Origin: Comamonas testosteroni | GTDB lineage: Bacteria > Pseudomonadota > Gammaproteobacteria > Burkholderiales > Burkholderiaceae_C | NCBI RefSeq assembly: GCF_030505195.1 | Contig: NZ_CP129672.1 | Location: forward strand, 4,994,501-5,058,500 | Direction: 5' to 3' | DNA: 64,000 bases | Shown: one piece after another, positions 44,678 to 53,292 of the stretch | How positions within the stretch are numbered: position 1 is the first letter of the stretch | Layout: every line of letters begins with the position of its first letter | Translations under genes and position numbers: made by a program | The notes under the pieces: model-generated | The model's input: only the letters and a program-made list of their open reading frames with translations | Told to the model about the DNA's origin: nothing | Databases searched by the model: none

Positions 44678-46165
44678 ATGCAGCAAGATATTCTGATCAA
44701 CTGGTCGCCGCAGGAAACGCGGGTGGCGATTGTCGAGAATGGTGCCGTGCAGGAGCTGCACATGGAGCGCCCGCTGGAGCGGGGGCTCGTCGGCAACATC
44801 TATCTGGGCAAGGTCTCGCGCGTGCTGCCCGGCATGCAGTCCGCCTTCATCGATATCGGTCTGGAGCGTGCGGCCTTTTTGCACGTGGCCGATGTCTGGC
44901 AGCGCCAGGAAAGCGGCGAAGCTCCGATGTTTGCGCGCAAGGACCAGCCGCTGACACCCATCGAAAAGCAGGTGTTCGAAGGCCAGTCCATCATGGTGCA
45001 GGTCATCAAGGACCCCATAGGCACCAAGGGCGCGCGTCTGTCCACGCAGATCAGCATTGCAGGGCGCCTGCTGGTGTTTCTGCCGCAGGACGACCATATC
45101 GGCATCTCCCAGAAAATCCCCCAGAACGAGCGCGACGCCTTGCGGGCCCGTCTGCAGGAGCTGGTCGGCACCAAGGACGGCGGCGGGGGCGGCGGATTCA
45201 TTCTGCGCACCAATGGCGAGGAATCCAGCGATGCCGAGCTGGCCGATGACATCCGCTATCTGCGCAAGACCTGGGCGCGCATCAAGGATGCCGCGCAGAA
45301 GCTGCCCGTGATGTCGGTGCTGCATCAGGACCTGAACCTGCTGCAGCGTGTGCTGCGGGATCTGGTCGGCGAGAACACCCAGAGCATCCGCATCGATTCG
45401 CGCGAGCAGTTTGCGCTGCTCAAGAGCTTTGGCCAGGAATACATGCCGGCGGCAGTGCCCAAGCTGGCGCTGTACAAGGGCGAGCGGCCGATTTTCGACC
45501 TCTACAACATTGACGAGGAAATCGCGCGTGCGCTGGGGCGGCGTGTGGATCTGAAGTCGGGCGGCTATCTGATCGTCGATCAGACCGAAGCCCTGACCAC
45601 CATCGATGTCAACACGGGGGGCTATGTCGGCGCGCGCAATTTTGACGACACCATCTTCAAGACCAACCTGGAAGCGGCGCACGCCATTGCGCGTCAGTTG
45701 CGGCTGCGCAATCTGGGTGGCATCGTCATCGTGGACTTCATCGACATGGTGCGCGAGGAGCATCAGGGCGAGGTGCTCTCCGAATTCCGCCGCCAGCTGG
45801 CACGTGACCGCGTCAAGACCATGGCCGGCGGCTTCTCGCAGCTGGGCCTGCTGGAGATGACGCGCAAGCGTACTCGCGAGTCGCTGGCCCATATGCTGTG
45901 CGAGCCCTGTGCCGCCTGCTCCGGCAAGGGCAACGTCAAGACCGCGCGCAGCATCTGCTACGAGGTTCTGCGTGAAATCCTGCGCGAAGCGCGCCAGTTC
46001 AATCCCCATGAGTTCCGCATCGTGGCGTCCCCCAAGGTGGTGGAGATGTTTCTCGACGAGGAAAGCCAGCATCTGGCCAGCCTCTCCGACTTCATCGGCA
46101 AGCCGATCTCCCTGCAGGCCGAGACTGCGATGGCGCAGGAGCAATATGACATTGTTCTACTTTGA
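44678..46165 (+). CDS. rng: Ribonuclease G
   Basis: A 495-residue endoribonuclease that matures the 5' end of 16S rRNA and turns over some mRNAs. Residues about 35-130 hold the S1 domain (GNIYLGKVSRVLPGMQSAFI and DIGLERAAFLHVADV). The catalytic domain has TTIDVNTGGYVGARNFDDT and GGIVIVDFIDM (Asp metal ligands), and the Zn-link CEPCAACSGKG joins dimers. ATG 44678 gives the usual start MQQDILINWSPQETRVAIVE. The gene is complete although IS30 debris begins 10 bases after its stop. Confidence 0.95.
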   Translation: MQQDILINWSPQETRVAIVENGAVQELHMERPLERGLVGNIYLGKVSRVLPGMQSAFIDIGLERAAFLHVADVWQRQESGEAPMFARKDQPLTPIEKQVFEGQSIMVQVIKDPIGTKGARLSTQISIAGRLLVFLPQDDHIGISQKIPQNERDALRARLQELVGTKDGGGGGGFILRTNGEESSDAELADDIRYLRKTWARIKDAAQKLPVMSVLHQDLNLLQRVLRDLVGENTQSIRIDSREQFALLKSFGQEYMPAAVPKLALYKGERPIFDLYNIDEEIARALGRRVDLKSGGYLIVDQTEALTTIDVNTGGYVGARNFDDTIFKTNLEAAHAIARQLRLRNLGGIVIVDFIDMVREEHQGEVLSEFRRQLARDRVKTMAGGFSQLGLLEMTRKRTRESLAHMLCEPCAACSGKGNVKTARSICYEVLREILREARQFNPHEFRIVASPKVVEMFLDEESQHLASLSDFIGKPISLQAETAMAQEQYDIVLL

Positions 46166-46174
46166 GTGGCGGAG

Positions 46175-47321
46175 TCAACCGGTCAATGCAACACATGCGC
46201 TGGACATCTCAGCGGCTGTACGGAAGCCGAGCGTCTTGCGCGACCTCTCGTTTAATTGTCTCGCTATCGCGTCGAGTTGATGGTGGGACAGCCCCGATAG
46301 GTTCATGCCCTTGGGCATGTACTGCCTGAGCCACCCATTCATGTTCTCATTGCTCGCACGCTGCCATGGGCTTTGCGGGTCGCAGAAGTAAACTTGGATG
46401 TCCGTAGCCAGGGTGAATTGCTTGTGCGCATGCATCTCTGTACCCCGGTCCCAGGTCAGAGATTGGTAGAGTTCCTGTGGCAGTTTGCGAGCATGCTTAA
46501 TGAGCGCGTTGACGACTGTCTGCGAGTCTTTGCCATCGCATCACGTACCGCGTTTGAAGCTCGACCAAGGTTGTTGCCACTTCCAAAGACCAGATCGCCT
46601 TCCCAATGCCCAGGCACAGCTCGGTCTTCAGCGCACGCCGGGCGCTCACGGATCGATGACGGCATCGGCGATCTGACCATGGATGGCCGTCTTCTGCGTG
46701 TAGTGCCGTGAGCGGCGCATTCCGCAGGTGCGTCTGAGGTGTTCCAACAGTTCTTTCTTCAAGGCGCCATGCGCTTGAATGAACAGACTGCGGTAGATGG
46801 TTTCGTGTGACACGTGGCGGCTCTCGTCGCAAGGATAAGTCTGCTTGAGCCAACCAGTAATCTACTGCGTCGACCACAGCACCCGTAACTTGTGGGCCAC
46901 GGTTTGGACCAATGCGCGGTTCATAACGAGTTTGCAGCATTTGGACGCCTCGCTCGGTCCCAGGCAGCTGCATCTGCCTGGTTCGCACGATAGCTGTAGT
47001 GCCCACCATTGCGCTTGATCTCCCGGCTGATTGTCGATGGTGCTCGTCCCAGTCGTGCAGCGATGGCCCGAATCGATGCCCCCGCTGCGATGGCTCGCGA
47101 GATCTCTTCTCGTTCGGCCAGCGTCAATGCGGTTGCGGCCCGTGCTGTTGGGCGGGACGGATTCCACCTGTCTCGGCCAGGATTCGATGGATCGAAGAGT
47201 GGGCGCGATAAAAGAACTTGCCGATCTCATGCAACGTCCAGCCATGCTTCCAGCGCTCCCACATCAGCGCCTTCTGGCTGTCCGAATAGTAGATTCTGGG
47301 TCGCTGCTTCATTTGCAACAC
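46175..47321 (-). mobile_element. IS30-family transposase, decayed by frameshifts
   Basis: Pieces of one IS30-type transposase lie in several frames on the minus strand. In order from 47321: MKQRPRIYYSDSQKALMWER and the leader of the N-terminal HTH; then TLAEREEISRAIAAGASIRA and APSTISREIKRNGGHYSYRA, the HTH_38 DNA-binding part; then AVPGHWEGDLVFGSGNN, the start of the DDE catalytic core; finally VYFCDPQSPWQRASNENMNG and LSHHQLDAIARQLNERSRKT, the last Glu motif and C-terminus. At least three frameshifts separate these. No clear terminal inverted repeats or target duplication were identified. Confidence 0.85.
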
Positions 47322-47352
47322 AATGACCGCCTCTGGCGGAAGGAGTGCTTAC

Positions 47353-47739
47353 ATGAAGCAAAGACCGCGGATTTATTTCACAGAATCGCAGATGTCGCTG
47401 ATGTGGGAACGGCTGGAAAGCCGGCGATACCTTGCACGAGATCGACAAGCTATTTGATCGACTGCACACCTCCATTCATACCATTCTGAGTGCCACGGGG
47501 GTATCCCGCCAATGGTCCAGCATCTGTATCGCAGGGCACTGACGCTGGCCGAGCTTGAAGAAACTTCCAGGGCGTTGGCCGCAGGTGAGTCAATACGCTG
47601 CGTGGCCGCTCGTTTTAAAAGGGCGGTATCCACCGTCAGTCGCGAAATCCAACGCAACGGGGGCAAGACGTGGTTAACGTGCGGCGAATGCCGGCAAAGC
47701 GGCTTGGGAGCGAGCACTGCGGCCCAACCTGACACATAG
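47353..47739 (+). mobile_element. IS30-family transposase, truncated N-terminal fragment (opposite orientation)
   Basis: From ATG 47353 the plus strand reads MKQRPRIYFTESQMSLMWER, shifts frame, then gives the same HTH block as the neighbouring copy (TLAELEETSRALAAGESIRC and RAVSTVSREIQRNGG) and, after a further shift, ANAGKAAWERALRPN. It stops there, losing the whole DDE core. It is head to head with the copy on the minus strand (start codons 31 bases apart) and is diverged from it, so these are two separate insertions, not an inverted duplication. Confidence 0.8.
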
Positions 47740-47810
47740 AATGTGTACTTGATCTTTTGAGCTTAAATTTTGTGCAAAAACAATTCAATTTGTATATGTG
47801 TTGAAAGGCT

Positions 47811-48350
47811 TTACTGCTCCGCTTTTTGTATAGGAGCGGGAGACTGCGGTGCGCGAAAAGGAAGCCCAAAAATCCACTCTTCATAGGTCCGCGCATTCTC
47901 GAAATGTGCATGCGCAGCATCAAAGTCATTGGTCTTCAGCGGCGCGGCTGCTGAAAGGCTGTGAATGCCCACGATTTGGCCGGCCTCGTTTTGAACGAGG
48001 CCCCATTCCGTCTTTCCAGTAATGGGATCTGGATAGAGCTTCCGGAGGTGCCGTCGGATGCCCGGTGACCGTGGATCGCGTACCAGATCTGACAGCTGTT
48101 CTGGGCCTGTGGCTCCGATAACGCCAATCGGCAGATTAGCGCCCACCGCTGGTGCCTGCATTCCCGAGTAGCTGTAGAGTGCAGCTTCAAATTCGCGCCC
48201 GATCAAGAGCAGCTCCTGCTCTGCTTGCCTACGACTGTAGGCATCACCTCGCGAGATACTGTACGCGCTGACATAGCCCAGCACCGCCACGACAACGAGC
48301 AGAAAGACATAGCCGAAGCCGCGTTCACCAGTCCGCATACGCCTGCCCAT
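47811..48350 (-). CDS. Pseudopilin-like protein without Glu5
   Basis: A 179-residue protein with a prepilin-like N-terminus: MRTGERGFGYVFLLVVVAVL, a short basic leader, GF cleavage and one membrane helix, then a globular part with AEQELLLIGREFEAALYSYS and LYPDPITGKTEWGLV. Glu at position +5, conserved in major pilins, is missing, which is typical of GspK-type minor pseudopilins. It is the last gene of the secretion operon; its start (ATG 48350 or 48338) overlaps the end of the preceding pseudopilin gene. IS30 debris lies beyond its stop. Confidence 0.75.
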   Translation of the reverse strand: MGRRMRTGERGFGYVFLLVVVAVLGYVSAYSISRGDAYSRRQAEQELLLIGREFEAALYSYSGMQAPAVGANLPIGVIGATGPEQLSDLVRDPRSPGIRRHLRKLYPDPITGKTEWGLVQNEAGQIVGIHSLSAAAPLKTNDFDAAHAHFENARTYEEWIFGLPFRAPQSPAPIQKAEQ

Positions 48351-48717
48351 TGCGTGCAGTTCCACTCGCGCCGCTTCGCACACTGAAAACCTCTCCTGTT
48401 TCGCCTTCGGGCACTTCCACGATCACCCAGGTCGAATCCGATTCGGTCATTGGATCCACAGGCAGGGCGCGTAGGTAGCGCTGCGTAACCAGCTCGTCAA
48501 GGTTCTCTGGGTATCGGCCTTTGTCGCCCCTGAAGTCGTCGATCACCGATCGCACCACGCGCAGGTTCTCCCGCAGGACGGCCTCTTTGCTGTCGTCGAT
48601 GCGCAGGCTGTATCGAGGGTATACCATCAGAGTGAGGGTGGCCACGATGGCGAGCGTTACCATGAGCTCAATCAGGGTGAAGCCGGCGAGGTGGTATTGC
48701 ATTTGCTTGCGATCCAT
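48325..48717 (-). CDS. Pseudopilin (GspG-like)
   Basis: A 130-residue type IV pilin-like protein. The N-terminus has the prepilin peptidase site and pilin helix: HLAGFTLIELMVTLAIVATL, with Glu5 present. The body has DSKEAVLRENLRVVRSVIDD and RGDKGRYPENLDELV, the short GspG-like fold, and a C-terminus with PVDPMTESDSTWVIVE. It should be processed by a prepilin peptidase (none in the window) and polymerise in the periplasmic pseudopilus. Starts overlap the end of the upstream pseudopilin gene; ATG 48717 or 48726 are both possible. Confidence 0.82.
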   Translation of the reverse strand: MDRKQMQYHLAGFTLIELMVTLAIVATLTLMVYPRYSLRIDDSKEAVLRENLRVVRSVIDDFRGDKGRYPENLDELVTQRYLRALPVDPMTESDSTWVIVEVPEGETGEVFSVRSGASGTARNGQAYADW

Positions 48718-48719
48718 GG

Positions 48720-49235
48720 TCACCATTCCCGGAGGGGTACCCCGTTGAGGCCTGTGACGACAGAGGATGTGTAGACGTCATAGACGTCGTCTCCAGGCTC
48801 TGGTGCATCCGGTTCGCTTGCGTAGGAGCGAAGCTGCCAAGTCTCGCTTGCCGATGTTGTCGAGTCCGTGTGGAAGGGGTCTCGGGGAATGCGCCGTAGG
48901 AAGTAAATCTTCTCACGTTTCAGACTGCGCTTGTCCGCAACCCCTTCAGCGAGTATTTCCAGGTTGGGCGGATAGCCCGTCGCACCGGCCTTTCGATCGA
49001 TGCGCCCGCCATCCGACGCGCGTTTGTAGGCATCCAGCCCTCCGCGGATCTCCCGCAAGGCCCAGCGCAGTTCGGCTTCCTTTTGCCGCTGGCTCGCGAT
49101 CTGTGCGATAGGCACTACCATAGCAGCGAGCACGGCCACGATGCCCAGTGTTACTAGCAGCTCGATGAGCGTGAATCCCCGCCGGCTCCTTCGTTTGCCA
49201 AAGACATGTGCCGGGAGGCGAGAGCAGCGAGGCAT
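48720..49235 (-). CDS. Pseudopilin (GspG/GspH-like)
   Basis: A 171-residue prepilin with a longer basic leader (MPRCSRLPAHVFGKRRSRRG) and the helix FTLIELLVTLGIVAVLAAMV with Glu5. The globular part has RQKEAELRWALREIRGGLDA, YPPNLEILAEGV and RRIPRDPFHTDS, a GspG-like arrangement. It lies 2 bases downstream of the secretin gene and overlaps the next pseudopilin, so the three pseudopilins are translated together and are probably parts of one filament tip and shaft. Confidence 0.82.
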   Translation of the reverse strand: MPRCSRLPAHVFGKRRSRRGFTLIELLVTLGIVAVLAAMVVPIAQIASQRQKEAELRWALREIRGGLDAYKRASDGGRIDRKAGATGYPPNLEILAEGVADKRSLKREKIYFLRRIPRDPFHTDSTTSASETWQLRSYASEPDAPEPGDDVYDVYTSSVVTGLNGVPLREW

Positions 49236-49237
49236 CT

Positions 49238-51568
49238 TCAGGGCTCCACCGAGAACTCGTGTGCAGGCGGCGGCGATGTCGTCACACTGCTGCCCTTTAG
49301 GCCCACCGGCGCAATTGCCGTAATTCGCAGACTGGATTGCGCGGGGGAGGAGGCGAGGGCGCGCAGGTTGAATGTCGCCAGCACACCGGCGCCCTCCACG
49401 CCACCGTCTCCCGTGAGGGTGCCCGTCATCAGCACCTGTCCGGATGAATCCACCCTTTGTGCGAAGTTGCTCTTGCCGCCAGTACGCTTGAAGAAGTCCC
49501 CTTCAGTGACGGAGATGACCTGAAACGCTTTCGGATCGAATGCGACGGAGACAGGTAGGCTGGCAATCGGCTGCGGTGAATCGATAGCGAGCTGAACGGC
49601 AACCATGTCTCCCTTCTTGACCTTGGATGGCCCAAGCCAGCGTGCCCTGGCGGAGGTCGCTACTTTCTCGCCTGCCGAGGCCCCTGTAGTGTCCGTGACA
49701 CCTGGCGATGGACTGGCTGCGGCAGGTGCCGATGGCGTTGCTGGCATAGGTACACCGGAGGCGGACTTTTTGGGGGTAGATGCGGAGCCCGGCAGTGCCG
49801 CTGGGGCAGGCGCGTACTGGCCCACAAAGGCTTCGGTGCCGGAGTCGTACTCCAGCATGGAGGCAGCCGGCTTGCGGATGTTGCGTACGATCCGAGGGGT
49901 GATCGAGAGAATGATCTCGGTCTTGGTCGCGTTGTCCAGCTGGCTGCCGAACAACCGGCCGGCCACGGGGAGGTCGCCCAAGCCTGGCACCTTGTTCGCG
50001 GAGGTCCGTTCCTCGTTGTTGATCAGCCCAGCGAGGATCTGGTTCTCACCATCCTTAAGGCGCAGAACGGTCTGGGCTGAACGTGTCCCGATCCGATAGG
50101 CAATGGAGCCCGCCTGGGTCTTGATCTGCTCCACTAGGTTACTGACCTCCAGCGAGATGCTCATCCCCACCTCGCCGTCCACGTAGACCACGGGCTCCAC
50201 ATCAAGCTTCAAACCAACGTCGACGTAATTGATCGACTCGGCAAGAAAGCCCGTCGCAGTCGAGGTGCTGGTGATGTTTGGCACCTTGTCGCCGATGAGG
50301 ATCTTGGCCTTTTGGCGGTTCCTGACCCGGATGCGCGGATTGGCCAATACCTCGCCGTCGGTGCCTACTTTCCGGGCGTTGATGGTGGTGGCGCCAATGC
50401 TGGCGCCGATTCGACTGTCGTCGCCAGCGGCGCGCCAGAGCTCGGAAAGGGTCAGGCCAGACGTGTTTGAACCCAGCGGTGTCAGTCCGAGCTGCTCGGG
50501 CCAGCGAATACCCAGCTCCATGAGCCGGATGCGGTTTACCTCAAGAACCTCCACTTCGAGCATCACTTCCGGTTCCGCAACGTCGTGCGCAGCGACCAGC
50601 TTCTCGGCCAGCTCAATGGCTTCTGCCGTGTCACGCATGACCAGCATGTTGAGCTTCTCATCCGCCACCAGGTCCTTGGTTTTCAGGATGGTTTTGAGCG
50701 TCGCAGCGACCGTTTTCACCTCTGCATTGGAGAGGTAGAAGATGCGCACTTTCAGTGGCTGATACTCCCGCGTCTTGGCCTGGGTGCTCGGATAGATGAG
50801 CACGCTGTTGGCATCCAAGACCTGCTGCTCCAGCTGGTTGGTGAGCAGCGTCAGCTTGACTGCAGCCTCGATGGTGGAATTGCGCAGGTATATCGATGTC
50901 TTCTGGTCCAGCTTGACGTCGCGATCGAAGAGGAAATTGATCCCCGAGGTTCTGGAGATCACCTCGAACACGGACTTGAGCGGTGTGTCCTTGAACTCGA
51001 TCGAAATAGGCTTGCGGTAACTCTGGCTGAGCGCCTGGCGCTGACCACCCCTCGACCCCGCCTCCAGCTTGGCAATCTCCTGTGCCAAGACAGCGGCCTC
51101 TGGGTGGTTGGGCGACTCGAGCTGCACCTGCCGCACCAACGCCCGGGCCGTGTCCCATTCCTTCTTGTCCAGTGCCAGCCTGGCCTGGTTCACCAAAGCA
51201 CGGTGCTTATCCTGGACATCCAGCGCATAGAGCAGATCCGAGGCCTCCGTTGCGCTGCGTGGCACCCCCAGCGCCCTGCCGAGGGCGGCGCGTGCTTGTT
51301 CTGGCTGCCCATTCTTCAGGGCAGTCTTGGCCGCCTCCCGGTCGTCGTTTTCAACCGCATCTCGGGCGTTGTGCGTCTCCAGGCGATAGCGCGCCGAATG
51401 TGGCTCCTGGCGGCTGGCCTCTGCGAGCTTCTCGGTCGCAGCGCGGCGGTTTCCTTCCCTCGCCAGCTGCTGGCCTTCTTCGTAAGGCGTAGGAGCAGCA
51501 CACCCGGAAACCGCACACGCGCACGCTATTACCCGAGCGGCGATCCACCCTCTGCGCCGATCGGTCAT
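49238..51568 (-). CDS. gspD: Lipoprotein secretin (GspD/PilQ-like) with cohesin-like C-terminal domain
   Basis: A 776-residue outer-membrane secretin. A lipobox (VSGCAAP) ends the signal peptide. Then come TPR-like helices (residues 30-170: EEGQQLAREGNRRAATEKLA), a secretin/TonB short N-terminal domain (ISIEFKDTPLKSVFEVISRT), N-domains (VRIFYLSNAEVKTVAATLKT), and the secretin barrel (VLANPRIRVRNRQKAKILIG, QILAGLINNEERTSANKVPG, TEIILSITPRIVR). After a Pro/Ser/Ala-rich linker, residues about 650-776 form a cohesin-like domain (VSVAFDPKAFQVISVTEGDF). The secretin forms the outer-membrane channel. The cohesin-like tail is unusual and may bind cargo or assembly partners. The start overlaps the PilP-like gene. 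Confidence 0.9.
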   Translation of the reverse strand: MTDRRRGWIAARVIACACAVSGCAAPTPYEEGQQLAREGNRRAATEKLAEASRQEPHSARYRLETHNARDAVENDDREAAKTALKNGQPEQARAALGRALGVPRSATEASDLLYALDVQDKHRALVNQARLALDKKEWDTARALVRQVQLESPNHPEAAVLAQEIAKLEAGSRGGQRQALSQSYRKPISIEFKDTPLKSVFEVISRTSGINFLFDRDVKLDQKTSIYLRNSTIEAAVKLTLLTNQLEQQVLDANSVLIYPSTQAKTREYQPLKVRIFYLSNAEVKTVAATLKTILKTKDLVADEKLNMLVMRDTAEAIELAEKLVAAHDVAEPEVMLEVEVLEVNRIRLMELGIRWPEQLGLTPLGSNTSGLTLSELWRAAGDDSRIGASIGATTINARKVGTDGEVLANPRIRVRNRQKAKILIGDKVPNITSTSTATGFLAESINYVDVGLKLDVEPVVYVDGEVGMSISLEVSNLVEQIKTQAGSIAYRIGTRSAQTVLRLKDGENQILAGLINNEERTSANKVPGLGDLPVAGRLFGSQLDNATKTEIILSITPRIVRNIRKPAASMLEYDSGTEAFVGQYAPAPAALPGSASTPKKSASGVPMPATPSAPAAASPSPGVTDTTGASAGEKVATSARARWLGPSKVKKGDMVAVQLAIDSPQPIASLPVSVAFDPKAFQVISVTEGDFFKRTGGKSNFAQRVDSSGQVLMTGTLTGDGGVEGAGVLATFNLRALASSPAQSSLRITAIAPVGLKGSSVTTSPPPAHEFSVEP

Positions 51569-52107
51569 AAGGCGTCTCCGATCAGAAGCGTTTGCCGCTC
51601 GTTCAGCGGTACATAAATCAGTGTCATATGAGGAGGGCTGATCTTCTCGATGCGATAGTTGGCGGTCACCACTGCACCTTCGCGGGCCGTATAGGTGAAG
51701 TCGCCCTGTGACAGGTACACCTCCCACTGAGCGTCCTGCAGCTTCTTTCCCAGCACCGTGAAGGGCAAGGTGGGTGCGGTTGGCGCTGGGGGCGGGGGAG
51801 GGGCCACAGGTGGGGGAGGCGGGGGCGTCCAGGACTTCGAACCGAAGAGGTCCACACTGCCGGGCGCCGGAGTGCTTTCAGGAGAGGGGGCCAGGGCCAG
51901 GACGTCAGTGCGGGGACGCAATGCCAGCAAGGCCATGGTCGGGCTCTGCGCTTTGGCAGGGCCTGGCGCCACCTCCCGGCGCTGCGCTGGCTTGACCACA
52001 TCTGCAGGAGCCTCGTCGGGAGGCGGCTGCAGGGCGAGGTAGCCCGCGACGCCAAGCAAGGGAATCCATATAAGCCAGCGGCGTTGAGGAGTGATCTTCA
52101 TCATCAT
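51565..52107 (-). CDS. PilP-like secretion-system protein
   Basis: A 180-residue protein with one N-terminal membrane helix (WLIWIPLLGVAGYLAL), a long Pro-rich linker (PPPPPPVAPPPPP) and a small beta domain (LPFTVLGKKLQDAQWEVYLS, REGAVVTANYRIEKISPPHM). This build, and its place just upstream of the secretin gene, match PilP, the inner-membrane lipoprotein or GspC-like protein that links the inner platform to the secretin. It has no Cys lipobox, so it is membrane-anchored instead. Three ATGs in a row (52107, 52104, 52101) leave the exact start open. It overlaps the secretin by 4 bases. Confidence 0.65.
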   Translation of the reverse strand: MMMKITPQRRWLIWIPLLGVAGYLALQPPPDEAPADVVKPAQRREVAPGPAKAQSPTMALLALRPRTDVLALAPSPESTPAPGSVDLFGSKSWTPPPPPPVAPPPPPAPTAPTLPFTVLGKKLQDAQWEVYLSQGDFTYTAREGAVVTANYRIEKISPPHMTLIYVPLNERQTLLIGDAL

Positions 52108-52111
52108 GTCC

Positions 52112-52723
52112 TCACGGCGTCGGCGGGTTGTCTGGAGCCGTGACCAAGGGCTTGCCCGGCAGGACCCAGAACGAGACGCGGATGGTGACTTCCGGCTTGT
52201 CGCGGGCAATATCTTCCCTGCGCAGCATCAATTGGTCGATGCTCATGCCAGGGAAGTCACGAAGCATTTGCTGGGCCAAGGCCTTGATCCTGGGGTAGGG
52301 GGCCTGCACGGGCAGCATGATTTGCTGCTGATGGAAGCCGCCATAGCCCTGGGTGGTGAGTCGATACTCTGCTTCGGTAATCCTGACCTGATGCTCCGCC
52401 GCCATGGCATACACACGGCGGATCAGCGCGTTCACTTCCATGTCGGAATACGCGATCTGCTTGAGGGCGGCCAGGGTTTCCTGCTCTGGGTCGATGGGTG
52501 GGGCCGCGGGCTGCGACTGCTCGAGCTTGGTCAGCCGGCCCTTCTGCAATTGCAGTGTTTGGTCGTCCGCTCGAAGGGCCTGCTTGGCATCGATCGCAAG
52601 CCAGTACACGAAGGCGCTGGCCGTGAGCAACAGCCCGAGCACAGGGATTCCCCAGCCCTGTCGCCAGAACCAGACTTCCAGCACCAGCCGGAGGTTAGTG
52701 TTTCGACCCGGTGTCATCGCCAT
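52112..52723 (-). CDS. PilO/GspM-like inner-membrane platform protein
   Basis: A 203-residue bitopic protein: short cytoplasmic N-terminus, one membrane helix (GWGIPVLGLLLTASAFVYWL), a coiled-coil stretch (ADDQTLQLQKGRLTKLEQSQ) and a periplasmic ferredoxin-like domain (MAAEHQVRITEAEYRLTTQG, YPRIKALAQQMLRDFPGMSI). This is the usual build of PilO and GspM, which pair with PilN and GspL in the inner-membrane platform. It overlaps the PilN-like gene by 10 bases. Confidence 0.75.
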   Translation of the reverse strand: MAMTPGRNTNLRLVLEVWFWRQGWGIPVLGLLLTASAFVYWLAIDAKQALRADDQTLQLQKGRLTKLEQSQPAAPPIDPEQETLAALKQIAYSDMEVNALIRRVYAMAAEHQVRITEAEYRLTTQGYGGFHQQQIMLPVQAPYPRIKALAQQMLRDFPGMSIDQLMLRREDIARDKPEVTIRVSFWVLPGKPLVTAPDNPPTP

Positions 52724-53292
52724 GGGCTCTCCCGCAGCGCAATGCTGAAGGTCAGGCGCGCCGGCCGGTTGGGGTCCTGGTCGTTGGTGATGTGCCGTTG
52801 CAAGCGGACATCGCCGAAGACCCCTCGATGTGCCAGATCTCCTGCATAAGCAACAACCAGATCAATGACCTTTGCCTCGGCTTCGATCGCGATCGTGCTT
52901 CCGCTCTCTGGCTCAATGCGAAGCAGGGCAATGTGCGGTGGGGTTGCTTGCTCAAGAGCATCCAGGATGCTGGGCCATGGCGTATTGAGGTGCCCGATCA
53001 TCCGGTTCAGCCCACGACGTGTTTCGCGGTCGACGGAGGATGGCTGCGCCCCAGATGCTGTGATTTTGGGCGTTCCGAGCGCGGAGGCGATCTTTTCGTC
53101 AACCTTCGAGGCCTCCGTCGCAAGACGCTCGCGCTCGGCTTGGACTGCAGCGAGGTCCACCACAAGCCACGAGAGGAGAGCGATGGATCCCAAGAGTGCA
53201 GTCCACAAGATGGCTGCGGATACCCGGCGCTCTCCAGCACCCCAAGGCTGCCATTGGAGAGTGGAATGAAACGTGGAGCGGGCCCATTTCAT
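52714..53292 (-). CDS. PilN-like inner-membrane platform protein
   Basis: A 192-residue bitopic protein: cytoplasmic start MKWARSTFHSTLQWQPWGAG, one membrane helix (ILWTALLGSIALLSWLVVDL), then a coiled coil (AAVQAERERLATEASKVDEK) and a periplasmic domain (DALEQATPPHIALLRIEPES). The build matches PilN or the C-terminal part of GspL. GGAG lies 6 bases before ATG 53292. It overlaps the next upstream gene by 4 bases. Confidence 0.75.
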   Translation of the reverse strand: MKWARSTFHSTLQWQPWGAGERRVSAAILWTALLGSIALLSWLVVDLAAVQAERERLATEASKVDEKIASALGTPKITASGAQPSSVDRETRRGLNRMIGHLNTPWPSILDALEQATPPHIALLRIEPESGSTIAIEAEAKVIDLVVAYAGDLAHRGVFGDVRLQRHITNDQDPNRPARLTFSIALRESPWR

